From Thauera sp. UBA6194 (lineage in GTDB: Bacteria; Pseudomonadota; Gammaproteobacteria; Burkholderiales; Rhodocyclaceae): a stretch of DNA of 64,000 nt. A model generated the notes under the pieces. It was not told where the DNA came from. It ran no database searches and saw only the letters and a list, made by a program, of their open reading frames with translations. The position numbers and the translations under genes were made by a program. Below, in pieces: positions 1 through 7,837 of this stretch. Numbering within the stretch: position 1 is the first letter of the stretch; each line of letters opens with the position of its first letter. Where the stretch lies: positions 27,759 to 91,758 of the forward strand of contig DITC01000005.1 of assembly GCA_002422685.1 (NCBI GenBank), written 5' to 3'.

Positions 1-1
1 G

Positions 2-775
2 GAAATTCAACGTGAAGCCGGCGTGGCGACGATCTGGATGAACCGTCCGGACGTGCACAACGCCTTCAACGCGCAACTGATCGCCGACCTCACCACCGCC
101 TGCGTCGCGCTCGATGCGGACGACTCGGTGCGTGCGGTGGTGCTGGCCGGGCGCGGCAAGAGCTTCTCGGCCGGCGCCGACCTGAACTGGATGAAGGCCG
201 CCGGCGAGGCGAGCGAGGCGGAGAACTTCGCCGACGCGATGAAGCTCGCCGGCATGCTGCGCACGCTGGCCGAGATGAAGAAGCCCACGATCGCGCGCGT
301 GCACGGCGCGGCGCTGGGCGGTGGCATGGGGCTGGCGAGCGCTTGCGACATCTGCATCGCGGGGGACAGGGCGGTGTTCGCCACCTCCGAGGTCAAGTTC
401 GGGATCATCCCGTCGGCGATCAGCCCCTATGTGATCCGCGCCATCGGCGAGCGCCAGGCCTATCGCTACTTCCAGACTGCGGAGCGCATCAATGCCACGC
501 GTGCGGCGGCGCTGGGTCTGGCGCACGAAGCGGTGGCGACCGAGGAACTGGACGCCAAGGTGAGCGAAGTGGTCGAGGCCCTGTTGCAGGGTGGCCCGAA
601 GTCGCAGGCCGCGGCCAAGGACCTGATCCGCGCGGTGGCCAACCGGCCGGTGAGCGACGCGGTGGTGGAAGACACCGCGCGCCGCATCGCCAGTCTGCGC
701 GTGACGCCCGAGGCCAAGGAAGGCCTGGCCGCCTTCCTCGACAAGCGCCCTGCGGCGTGGATCAAGCAGGGCTGA
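2..775 (+). CDS. liuC: Methylglutaconyl-CoA hydratase (enoyl-CoA hydratase family), 5' partial
   Basis: This crotonase-fold enzyme hydrates 3-methylglutaconyl-CoA to HMG-CoA in leucine/isovalerate breakdown. The reading frame is open to the window edge, so the N-terminus is missing; about 257 residues are visible. KSFSAGADLNWM and GAALGGGMGLASACD are the two crotonase segments that build the CoA oxyanion hole, and the 'GADLNWM' form is typical of LiuC-type hydratases. The leucine assignment rests mainly on context: the biotin-carboxylase subunit LiuD and HMG-CoA lyase lie downstream on the same strand. A generic enoyl-CoA hydratase is the alternative. Genes for LiuB, isovaleryl-CoA dehydrogenase and the LiuR regulator would be expected upstream, outside the window. 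Confidence 0.85.
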   Translation, partial: EIQREAGVATIWMNRPDVHNAFNAQLIADLTTACVALDADDSVRAVVLAGRGKSFSAGADLNWMKAAGEASEAENFADAMKLAGMLRTLAEMKKPTIARVHGAALGGGMGLASACDICIAGDRAVFATSEVKFGIIPSAISPYVIRAIGERQAYRYFQTAERINATRAAALGLAHEAVATEELDAKVSEVVEALLQGGPKSQAAAKDLIRAVANRPVSDAVVEDTARRIASLRVTPEAKEGLAAFLDKRPAAWIKQG

Positions 776-852
776 GGCGCGGACGGGCTGTGGCCGGCAA
801 GCGCACGGACCGCGCTGCCAGCCGCGTCTGACGAACATCCGGGGACACCGCC

Positions 853-1530
853 ATGGACGCCTACGCTTTCAGTAGCTGGCCGACCGAGCTCACCGCGTTG
901 CTCGACTGGAGCGGCGTGCCGCTCGACATGGCCTCGCTCGCGGCATTGGCGGCAGGCCTGGGTTGGGCGAGCGGGTTGCGGCTGTATGCGCTGGTGTTCG
1001 TGCTCGGTGCGCTCGGCCGCTTCGGCGGCGTGCAGTTGCCGGGCGGGCTGGAGGTGCTGACCCATCCGCTGCTGCTCGGGGTGTCCGGGGTGATGCTGTT
1101 CGCGGAGTTCTTCGCCGACAAGCTGCCCTGGTTCGATTCGATGTGGGACGCGGTGCATACCTTCATCCGCATCCCGGCAGGTGCGGCGCTGGCGGCTGCG
1201 GTGATGGGCGACCAGAGCGGCGCGCTGCAGGTGGCGGCGGCGCTGGCCGGTGGCACGCTGGCGGCGGGCACGCACTTCGCCAAGGCGGGGGCGCGGGCGG
1301 CGATCAACACCTCGCCCGAGCCGGTGAGCAACGTCACCACCTCGCTCGGCGAGGACGCGATGTTCGCCGGCGGGTTGTGGATGCTGCTGCAGGAGCCGCT
1401 GTGGTTCCTGGTGGCGCTGGTGGTGTTCGTGGTGCTGGCGGTGGCGCTGATCGCGGTGCTGTGGCGCTTCCTGCGGCGCGTGTTCCGCCCGCGATTGCGA
1501 CCGGCGCATCCTGAGTTGCCCGCGCCGTGA
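853..1530 (+). CDS. DUF4126 family membrane protein
   Basis: A 225-residue protein made largely of hydrophobic segments (roughly residues 17-60, 68-80, 105-145 and 175-205) and ending in a short Arg-rich tail. It resembles DUF4126 proteins of unknown function, which carry an FADKLPW-type motif (here at about residues 93-100) and a glycine/alanine-rich core. It sits between liuC and liuD with 77 and 57 bases on either side, all on one strand, so it is probably co-transcribed with the leucine genes. Nothing in the sequence reveals a substrate or reaction, and membership of the operon does not prove a role in leucine catabolism. Confidence 0.75.
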   Translation: MDAYAFSSWPTELTALLDWSGVPLDMASLAALAAGLGWASGLRLYALVFVLGALGRFGGVQLPGGLEVLTHPLLLGVSGVMLFAEFFADKLPWFDSMWDAVHTFIRIPAGAALAAAVMGDQSGALQVAAALAGGTLAAGTHFAKAGARAAINTSPEPVSNVTTSLGEDAMFAGGLWMLLQEPLWFLVALVVFVVLAVALIAVLWRFLRRVFRPRLRPAHPELPAP

Positions 1531-1587
1531 TGGCTGCAAAGTTCGCAAAGACCGATTTCTGAATTCCGACAAGAAGCTGGAGACGAC

Positions 1588-3600
1588 ATGTTCGACAAGA
1601 TCCTGATTGCCAATCGCGGGGAAATCGCCTGCCGCGTCATCAAGACCGCCCGCCGCATGGGCATCAAGACCGTCGCGGTGTATTCCGAGGCCGACGCCAA
1701 CGCGCGCCACGTGCGCCTGGCCGACGAGGCGGTGCTGATCGGGCCGGCGGCGGTCCGCGAGTCTTATCTGGTGATCGACAAGATCATCGCCGCGGCCAAG
1801 GCCACCGGCGCGCAGGCCATCCACCCCGGCTATGGCTTCCTGTCCGAGAACGAGGACTTCTGCCACGCCTGCGAGCGCGAAGGCATCGTCTTCATCGGCC
1901 CGCCGGTGTCGGCGATCCGCGCCATGGGCTCGAAGTCCGAAGCCAAGAAGCTGATGGAAGCGGCCGGCGTGCCGCTCACCCCCGGCTACCACGGCGACGA
2001 CCAGGAGCCGACGTACCTGCACCAGCAGGCCGACGCCATCGGCTATCCGGTGCTGATCAAGGCCGCGGCCGGCGGCGGCGGCAAAGGCATGCGCCTGGTC
2101 GAGCAATCCGCGGACTTCATCGACCTGCTCGCCTCGTGCAAGCGCGAGGCCATCTCGAGCTTCGGCGACGACCACGTGCTGGTCGAGAAGTACATTACCA
2201 AGCCGCGCCACATCGAGATCCAGGTCTTTGGCGACACCCACGGCAATGTCGTGTATCTGTTCGAGCGCGACTGCTCGGTGCAGCGCCGCCACCAGAAGGT
2301 GCTGGAAGAAGCGCCCGCGCCGGGCATGACGCTCGAGCGCCGTGCGGCGATGGGCAAGGCCGCGGTCGATGCGGCCAAGGCCGTAGGCTACGTCGGTGCC
2401 GGCACCGTCGAGTTCATTGCGAGTGAAAGCTTCACGCAGGACGGCTCCTTCTACTTCATGGAGATGAACACCCGCCTGCAGGTCGAGCACCCGGTCACCG
2501 AGATGATCACCGGGCTCGACCTGGTCGAGTGGCAGTTGCGCGTGGCCTCGGGCGAGAAGTTGCCGCTGGCGCAGGAGCAGCTGCAGATCCGCGGCCATGC
2601 GCTCGAAGCGCGCATCTACGCCGAAGACCCGGCCAAGGGCTTCCTGCCCTCTACGGGCCGCCTGGTGCACCTGGCGCCGCCGGCCGAGGGGCTGCACGTG
2701 CGCGTCGACACCGGCGTCGAGGAGGGCGACGAGATCAGCCCGCACTACGACCCGATGATCGCCAAGCTGATCGTGTGGGACATCAACCGCGACCGCGCGC
2801 TCGCCCGCATGCTGCAGGCCCTGGCCGACTACCGCGTGGTGGGCGTGGCCAACAACATCGAGTTCCTGTCGCGCCTGACCGCCTGCCCGGCCTTCGCCGG
2901 CGCCGACCTCGACACCGGCCTGATCGAGCGCGAGAAGGCCTACCTCTTCCCCGCCGAGGAAGGCGTGCCCGACGAGGTGCTGCAGATCGCCGCGCTCGCC
3001 GAGCTGCTGCGCGAGACCGCGCTCGCCGACAAGCGCGCCCAGCGCACCGCCGACGCGCGCTCGCCCTGGCACGCCCGCGACGGCTGGCGCATGAACGCCA
3101 CCGCGCGCCGCACCTTGCTGTTCCGCGCCGGCGAGACCGAGCATGCGGTCGACGTCGCCTACCTGCCCGGTGCTTACCGGCTGACGATCGATGGCCGCAG
3201 CGTCGAGGCGCGCGGCGAGCTGAATGCGCGCGGCCTGCTGCGCGTGGAGCTCGACGGCACGCGCATGGACGCCACCGTGATCGCCGCCGCCGGCCGCCGC
3301 CACGTCTTCGCCAAGGGCCGCGCCTGGCAACTGGCCGCGGTCGATCCGCTGCACCACGGCGGCGAGGGCGGTGGTGCCGAGGGCGGCCTGCTGGCGCCGA
3401 TGCCGGGCAAGGTCATCGCCCTGGTCGCCGCCGAGGGCGCCAAGGTGGAGAAGGGCGCGCCGCTCTTGATCCTGGAAGCGATGAAGATGGAGCACACCAT
3501 CACCGCGCCGTCCGCCGGCACGGTCAAGGCCTTCCGTTTCGGCGTCGGTGATCAGGTGGGTGACGGCGCCGAGCTGGTCGAGTTCGAGGTTGCCGCCTGA
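1588..3600 (+). CDS. liuD: Methylcrotonyl-CoA carboxylase, biotin-containing alpha subunit
   Basis: This 670-residue acyl-CoA carboxylase subunit carboxylates its own biotin with ATP and bicarbonate; the beta subunit (not in the window) then transfers the carboxyl group. The N-terminus (FDKILIANRGEIACRV) is the biotin-carboxylase start, AAAGGGGKGMRLV near residue 160 is the ATP-grasp glycine loop, and EMNTRLQVEHPVTE is the conserved active-site segment. A biotinyl domain closes the protein with EAMKMEH, so Lys633 is the predicted biotinylation site. Length and neighbours (LiuC, LiuE) favour methylcrotonyl-CoA over propionyl- or acetyl-CoA as substrate. An AAGCTGGAGACG ribosome-binding region precedes the ATG. 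Confidence 0.9.
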   Translation: MFDKILIANRGEIACRVIKTARRMGIKTVAVYSEADANARHVRLADEAVLIGPAAVRESYLVIDKIIAAAKATGAQAIHPGYGFLSENEDFCHACEREGIVFIGPPVSAIRAMGSKSEAKKLMEAAGVPLTPGYHGDDQEPTYLHQQADAIGYPVLIKAAAGGGGKGMRLVEQSADFIDLLASCKREAISSFGDDHVLVEKYITKPRHIEIQVFGDTHGNVVYLFERDCSVQRRHQKVLEEAPAPGMTLERRAAMGKAAVDAAKAVGYVGAGTVEFIASESFTQDGSFYFMEMNTRLQVEHPVTEMITGLDLVEWQLRVASGEKLPLAQEQLQIRGHALEARIYAEDPAKGFLPSTGRLVHLAPPAEGLHVRVDTGVEEGDEISPHYDPMIAKLIVWDINRDRALARMLQALADYRVVGVANNIEFLSRLTACPAFAGADLDTGLIEREKAYLFPAEEGVPDEVLQIAALAELLRETALADKRAQRTADARSPWHARDGWRMNATARRTLLFRAGETEHAVDVAYLPGAYRLTIDGRSVEARGELNARGLLRVELDGTRMDATVIAAAGRRHVFAKGRAWQLAAVDPLHHGGEGGGAEGGLLAPMPGKVIALVAAEGAKVEKGAPLLILEAMKMEHTITAPSAGTVKAFRFGVGDQVGDGAELVEFEVAA

Positions 3601-3633
3601 GCGATCCGCAAGTCACGAACGAACTGGATGGAA

Positions 3634-3668
3634 GGGCGCGCGACCCGGCCGCAAGAGCCGGCGCGCCC
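3634..3668 (+). other. GC-rich hairpin between liuD and the acyl-CoA synthetase gene
   Basis: GGGCGCGC (3634-3641) pairs with GCGCGCCC (3661-3668), and CGGC (3646-3649) pairs with GCCG (3657-3660), with a 4-base bulge on the 5' side and a 7-base loop. No T-run follows, so this is not a standard intrinsic terminator. It could be a processing or partial attenuation point between liuD and the next gene, or chance in GC-rich DNA. Confidence 0.4.
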
Positions 3669-3692
3669 TGCATGGAGAGGAGATGAAACACG

Positions 3693-5384
3693 ATGAGCAG
3701 TAAGCAGAGCTACGTCCACGGCGCATCCGCCAAGCCCTTGATCGGCCAGACCATCGGCCGCTTCTTCGACGAGGCCTGCGCCCGCCATGCCGAGCGCGAG
3801 GCGCTGGTGGTGCGCCATCAGAACGTGCGTCTCACCTACGCGCAGCTCAAGAGCCGCGTCGACGCGCTCGCCTGCGGCCTGATGCGCCTCGGGCTCGAGC
3901 CGGGCGAGCGCATCGGCATCTGGTCGCAGAACAACCTGGAGTGGGCACTGACCCAGTTCGCCAGCGCCAAGGCCGGCCTGGTGCTGGTGAACATCAACCC
4001 CGCCTACCGCCGCTCCGAACTCGAGTACGCGCTCAACAAGGTCGGCTGCCGCGCGCTGGTGCTGTCGCCGGCCTTCAAGACCAGCAACTACCTCGAGATG
4101 ATCGCCGACCTCGCCCCCGAGCTTGGCCACTGCGAGCCGGGCCTGCTGCGCAGCCACCGCCTGCCCAGCCTGGAGATGGTGATCCGCATGGGCTCCGACA
4201 CCTCGCCCGGCATGCTCAACTTCGACGACTTGCTGCGCGCGCCCAGCCGCGAGGAGTTGACCGCGCTCGCCGTGCTGTCCGAAAAGCTGCAGTTCGACGA
4301 CCCGATCAACATCCAGTTCACCTCCGGCACCACCGGCCACCCCAAGGGCGCCACGCTGTCGCACCACAACATCCTCAACAACGGCTTCTTCGTCGGCGAG
4401 GCGATCAAGCTCGTGCCGGGCGACCGCCTGTGCATTCCGGTGCCGCTCTACCACTGCTTCGGCATGGTGATGGGCAACCTCGGCTGCCTGACCCACGGCG
4501 CCACCATGGTCTACCCGGCCGAGGCCTTCGAGCCGCTGGCGGTGCTGGAGACCGTGGCGCAGGAGAAATGCACCGGGCTCTACGGCGTGCCGACGATGTT
4601 CATCGCTGCGCTCGACCATCCGCGCTTCGCCGAGTTCGACCTGTCCAGCCTGCGCACCGGCATCATGGCCGGCAGCCCGTGCCCGATCGAGGTCATGAAA
4701 CGGGTGATCGACAAGATGAACATGGCCGAGGTGACCATCGCCTACGGCATGACCGAGACCTCGCCGGTGAGCTTCCAGAGCGGCACCGATGACCCGATCG
4801 ACCGCCGCGTGTCCACCGTCGGGCGCATCCAGCCGCATCTCGAGGTGAAGATCGTCGACAACGAGGGCCGCATCGTACCGCGCGGCCAGTCGGGCGAGCT
4901 GTGCACCCGCGGCTACTCGGTGATGCTCGGCTACTGGGGCGACGAGGCCAGGACGAAGGAGGCGATCGACGCCGGCGGCTGGATGCACACCGGCGACCTC
5001 GCGGTGATCGACGACGAGGGCTACTGCAACATCGTCGGCCGCATCAAGGACATGGTGATCCGCGGCGGCGAGAACATCTATCCGCGCGAGATCGAGGAGT
5101 TCCTCTATGCCCACCCCAAGGTGCTCGACGTGCAGGTGGTGGGCATCCCGGACGAGAAGTTCGGCGAGGAGCTGTGCGCCTGGCTCATCCTGCGCGAGGG
5201 CGAGCGCCTGTCGGAGGACGAGGTGCGCGAGTATTGCAAGGGCCAGATCGCGCACTACAAGATCCCGCGCTACATCCGCTTCGTCGACAGCTTCCCGATG
5301 ACGGTGACCGGCAAGATCCAGAAATTCCTGATCCGGCAGAAGATGAAGGAGGCGCTCGGGCTGGATGAGACGAAGACTGCCTGA
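3693..5384 (+). CDS. AMP-forming acyl-CoA synthetase (ANL superfamily)
   Basis: A 563-residue adenylate-forming ligase that activates a carboxylic acid to its CoA thioester through an acyl-AMP. FTSGTTGHPKGATLSHHN is the phosphate-binding P-loop, YGMTETSPVS is the A5-type motif, GWMHTGDLAVIDDEGY carries the ribose-binding Asp, and the C-terminal VTGKIQKFLIR contains the catalytic Lys. It is the usual length for medium/long-chain or acetoacetyl-type synthetases. Genes of this kind are common inside liu clusters, where they may activate acetoacetate or a branched acid, but the substrate cannot be read from the sequence. The start has a good GGAGAGGAG ribosome-binding site about 10 bases upstream. 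The gene ends 16 bases before HMG-CoA lyase. Confidence 0.9.
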   Translation: MSSKQSYVHGASAKPLIGQTIGRFFDEACARHAEREALVVRHQNVRLTYAQLKSRVDALACGLMRLGLEPGERIGIWSQNNLEWALTQFASAKAGLVLVNINPAYRRSELEYALNKVGCRALVLSPAFKTSNYLEMIADLAPELGHCEPGLLRSHRLPSLEMVIRMGSDTSPGMLNFDDLLRAPSREELTALAVLSEKLQFDDPINIQFTSGTTGHPKGATLSHHNILNNGFFVGEAIKLVPGDRLCIPVPLYHCFGMVMGNLGCLTHGATMVYPAEAFEPLAVLETVAQEKCTGLYGVPTMFIAALDHPRFAEFDLSSLRTGIMAGSPCPIEVMKRVIDKMNMAEVTIAYGMTETSPVSFQSGTDDPIDRRVSTVGRIQPHLEVKIVDNEGRIVPRGQSGELCTRGYSVMLGYWGDEARTKEAIDAGGWMHTGDLAVIDDEGYCNIVGRIKDMVIRGGENIYPREIEEFLYAHPKVLDVQVVGIPDEKFGEELCAWLILREGERLSEDEVREYCKGQIAHYKIPRYIRFVDSFPMTVTGKIQKFLIRQKMKEALGLDETKTA

Positions 5385-5400
5385 TGAAGAGGACCGACCC

Positions 5401-6336
5401 ATGACCGTATCGAAGCTTCCCGCCGCCGTCCGCATCGTCGAGATGGGCCCGCGCGACGGCCTGCAGAACGAGAAGCAACTCGTCTCCACCGACACCAAGC
5501 TCGAGCTGGTGCGCCGCCTCGAGCGCGCCGGGCTGAAGGCGATCGAGACCACCTCCTTCGTGTCGCCCAAGTGGGTGCCGCAGATGGGCGATAACGCGGA
5601 GCTGCTGCCGCGCGTGCTCGCCGCCGCCGCGCCCGGCGTCGCCTACCCGGTGCTGACGCCCAACCTCAAGGGCTTCGAGGCCGCGCTCGCTGCCGGGGCG
5701 AAAGAGGTCGCGGTGTTCGGCGCCGCCTCCGAGTCTTTCAGCCAGAAGAACATCAACTGCTCGATCGCCGAGTCGCTCGCGCGCTTCCGCCCGGTCACCG
5801 AGGCGGCGCATGCGGCCGGCGTGCGCGTGCGCGGCTATGTCTCCTGCGTGGTCGGCTGCCCCTACGAGGGCGCGATCGCGCCGCAGGCGGTGGCGGACGT
5901 GGCGGCGACGCTGATGGACATGGGCTGCTACGAGGTCTCGCTCGGCGACACCATCGGCGTCGGCACGCCGGCGAGCATCCAGCGCATGCTGGAGGCGGTG
6001 GCGAGGCGCGTGTCGGTCGACAAGCTCGCCGGGCACTACCACGACACCTATGGCATGGCGGTGGCCAACGTCTATGCGTCGCTGGAAATGGGCGTGGCGG
6101 TGTTCGACGCCTCGGTCGGCGGGCTGGGCGGATGCCCTTATGCGGCGGGCGCTTCGGGGAACGTTGCCACCGAGGACGTGGTCTGGTTGCTCAACGGGCT
6201 CGGCATCGACACCGGCATCGATCTCGACGCGCTGGTCGACACCGCCGCCTGGATCAGCGCCCAGCTCGGCCGCGAGCCGGCCTCGCGCGTGGCGCGCGCG
6301 GTGCTGGCCAAGCGCGCGAAGTCCGCCTGCGGCTGA
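5401..6336 (+). CDS. liuE: Hydroxymethylglutaryl-CoA lyase
   Basis: This lyase cleaves HMG-CoA to acetyl-CoA and acetoacetate, the last step of leucine breakdown. The 311-residue TIM-barrel protein has the family opening VRIVEMGPRDGLQNEKQ (the Arg-Asp pair of the active site), SVSCVVGCPYEG-type and HYHDTYGMA metal-binding segments, and the GGLGGCPYA loop whose Cys is the family's mobile catalytic cysteine. An in-frame ATG lies 36 bases upstream, but the chosen start matches the family N-terminus exactly. It closes the liu gene run; no terminator is obvious before the next gene at 6444. Confidence 0.95.
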   Translation: MTVSKLPAAVRIVEMGPRDGLQNEKQLVSTDTKLELVRRLERAGLKAIETTSFVSPKWVPQMGDNAELLPRVLAAAAPGVAYPVLTPNLKGFEAALAAGAKEVAVFGAASESFSQKNINCSIAESLARFRPVTEAAHAAGVRVRGYVSCVVGCPYEGAIAPQAVADVAATLMDMGCYEVSLGDTIGVGTPASIQRMLEAVARRVSVDKLAGHYHDTYGMAVANVYASLEMGVAVFDASVGGLGGCPYAAGASGNVATEDVVWLLNGLGIDTGIDLDALVDTAAWISAQLGREPASRVARAVLAKRAKSACG

Positions 6337-6443
6337 CCCCGCCGCGGCTGGCTCGTCTTGCCGCGACTCGTTCATAATCGGCCCGGCACGCAAGGAGGCC
6401 GCGCGCACGCATGCGCGGCCCGCAACCGACAGAGACCGTTTCG

Positions 6444-6644
6444 ATGAGTGTTCCCTCCCCCTGCATCAACATCTGCAACATGAGCCCGCAAACCGGCTGG
6501 TGCGAAGGCTGCCAGCGCACGATCGACGAGATCACGCGCTGGAGCCGCACGACCGACGACGACCGCCGCGCCATCCTCGCCGCCGTGGCCGAGCGCCGCG
6601 AATGGCTGGCGGACGCCGCCCAGGCCGGGGAGACGCGCGCATGA
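6444..6644 (+). CDS. DUF1289 small cysteine-motif protein (first copy)
   Basis: A 66-residue protein with four cysteines in the pattern Cys-x3-Cys-(about 8)-Cys-x2-Cys (CINIC ... GWCEGCQRT), followed by the ITRW motif of the DUF1289 family. This is a metal-binding-like knuckle; the function of the family is unknown. The chosen ATG gives MSVPSPCINIC, the usual family N-terminus; an upstream in-frame ATG at 6411 would add 11 non-conserved residues. The stop overlaps the start of the next gene in ATGA, indicating translational coupling with a second DUF1289 gene. Confidence 0.85.
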   Translation: MSVPSPCINICNMSPQTGWCEGCQRTIDEITRWSRTTDDDRRAILAAVAERREWLADAAQAGETRA

Positions 6645-6835
6645 GCGGCGACGCGCTCTGTGTCGGCGTGTGCATGATCGACTGGGACGCGGGCGTGTGC
6701 CTGGGTTGCGGTCGAACCGCGGACGAGATCAACGGCGTGCCGGTAGCGCCGCCGCCCGCGGCGCTCCGGCCCGACGACAAGCCCGTGCCGCTGCCGCCCA
6801 ACGTCGCCGCGCAGGTCGGGGAGGGCAGCGATTGA
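6641..6835 (+). CDS. DUF1289 small cysteine-motif protein (second copy)
   Basis: A 64-residue protein with the same Cys-x3-Cys ... Cys-x2-Cys arrangement as its neighbour (LCVGVC ... GVCLGCGRTADEI), then a Pro/Ala-rich tail. It begins in the ATGA overlap with the first DUF1289 gene and its own TGA overlaps the TTG start of the following hydrolase. The two copies are divergent in sequence, so the duplication is not recent or the two were recruited separately. No function is known for the family. Confidence 0.8.
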   Translation: MSGDALCVGVCMIDWDAGVCLGCGRTADEINGVPVAPPPAALRPDDKPVPLPPNVAAQVGEGSD

Positions 6836-7752
6836 GCACGCAGCCCCGCCTGCCCGACACCGTCCAGGTCTTCGAGCGCGGCTGGCTGTCGGCCAACAAC
6901 GTGCTGCTGTTCGACGGCACCGAGGCGACGCTGGTCGACAGCGGCTACGTCACGCACGCCGGGCAGACGGTGGCGCTGGTGCGCGCGGGGCTCGACGGCC
7001 GCCGGCTCGGTCGCCTGATCAACACCCACTCGCATTCCGACCACATCGGCGGCAACGCCAGTGTGCAGCGCGCCTTCGGGTGCACGATCACCGTGCCGGT
7101 GGGCATGGAGCGGGCGGTGGAAAACTGGGACGAGGCCGCGCTGCTGCTCAGCACCGCGGCTCAGTCCGGCGAGCGCTTCACGTTCGATGCCACGCTCGCT
7201 CCGGGCGATCGCTTCGTCGCCGGCGAGCTCGAATGGCAGGCCATCGCCGCCCCCGGCCACGACATGGACGCGCTCGCCTACTACAACCCCGAGCGCCGCA
7301 TCCTGATGTCGGCCGATGCGCTGTGGCGCGACGGCTTCGGCATCCTGTTCGCCGACGTGCTCGGCACCGGCGACGGGCTGGGCGAGGCGCGGCGTACGCT
7401 GGAAGCCATTGGCCGGCTCGCGGTCGACGTCGTCATCCCCGGTCACGGCGCACCCTTCGCCGAGTTCGACGACGCGCTGGAGCGCGCCTTCGCCCGCATC
7501 CGCGCCTTCGAGGCCGACGGCGCGCGCATGGCGCGCAACGCCATCCGCGCCTGCGTCACCTTCAAGCTGCTCGAGGTGCGCAGCATGGCGCTCGACGAGT
7601 TGCCGCGCCACCTCGACGAGACGCCGCTCTACCGCGAGGCGAACGCGCGCTTTCTGGGGCTCGATGCCAATGCACTCGCCGGCTGGCTGGTGGGCGAGCT
7701 CGAGCGCGCTGGTGTGGCGCAGCGGAAGAACGGCTGCCTCGTCGCCGCATGA
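6832..7752 (+). CDS. MBL-fold metallo-hydrolase
   Basis: A 306-residue metallo-beta-lactamase-fold protein. NTHSHSDHIGGNA is the HxHxDH metal-binding motif, AAPGHDMDALAYY supplies the next metal-ligand His, and VVIPGHGAPF the distal one; LVDSGY before the first motif is the usual opening strand. The fold covers thiolesterases such as glyoxalase II and others, and the substrate is not apparent. The best start is TTG at 6832, whose bases overlap the TGA of the preceding DUF1289 gene; it gives a protein that begins just before the first conserved strand. The three genes 6444-7752 therefore look translationally chained. Confidence 0.85.
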   Translation: MSTQPRLPDTVQVFERGWLSANNVLLFDGTEATLVDSGYVTHAGQTVALVRAGLDGRRLGRLINTHSHSDHIGGNASVQRAFGCTITVPVGMERAVENWDEAALLLSTAAQSGERFTFDATLAPGDRFVAGELEWQAIAAPGHDMDALAYYNPERRILMSADALWRDGFGILFADVLGTGDGLGEARRTLEAIGRLAVDVVIPGHGAPFAEFDDALERAFARIRAFEADGARMARNAIRACVTFKLLEVRSMALDELPRHLDETPLYREANARFLGLDANALAGWLVGELERAGVAQRKNGCLVAA

Positions 7753-7837
7753 TCGGGGTTTTCCCCGGGAATGAAGTCGTGTCATTGATCTGCAACAAGC
7801 GGATACAATCACGCGTCTTTATTCCGGAAAACAGCAA

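Noticed and set aside
466..3495. A 1009-codon open frame on the minus strand across the liu genes
   Set aside because: It is a shadow of high-GC codon usage opposite the clearly conserved liuC and liuD; the translation is low-complexity His/Arg/Gly-rich with no family features.
7753..7837. Possible glycine or other riboswitch ahead of the alanine/glycine symporter
   Set aside because: The gap is only 85 bases and shows none of the conserved glycine-riboswitch segments.
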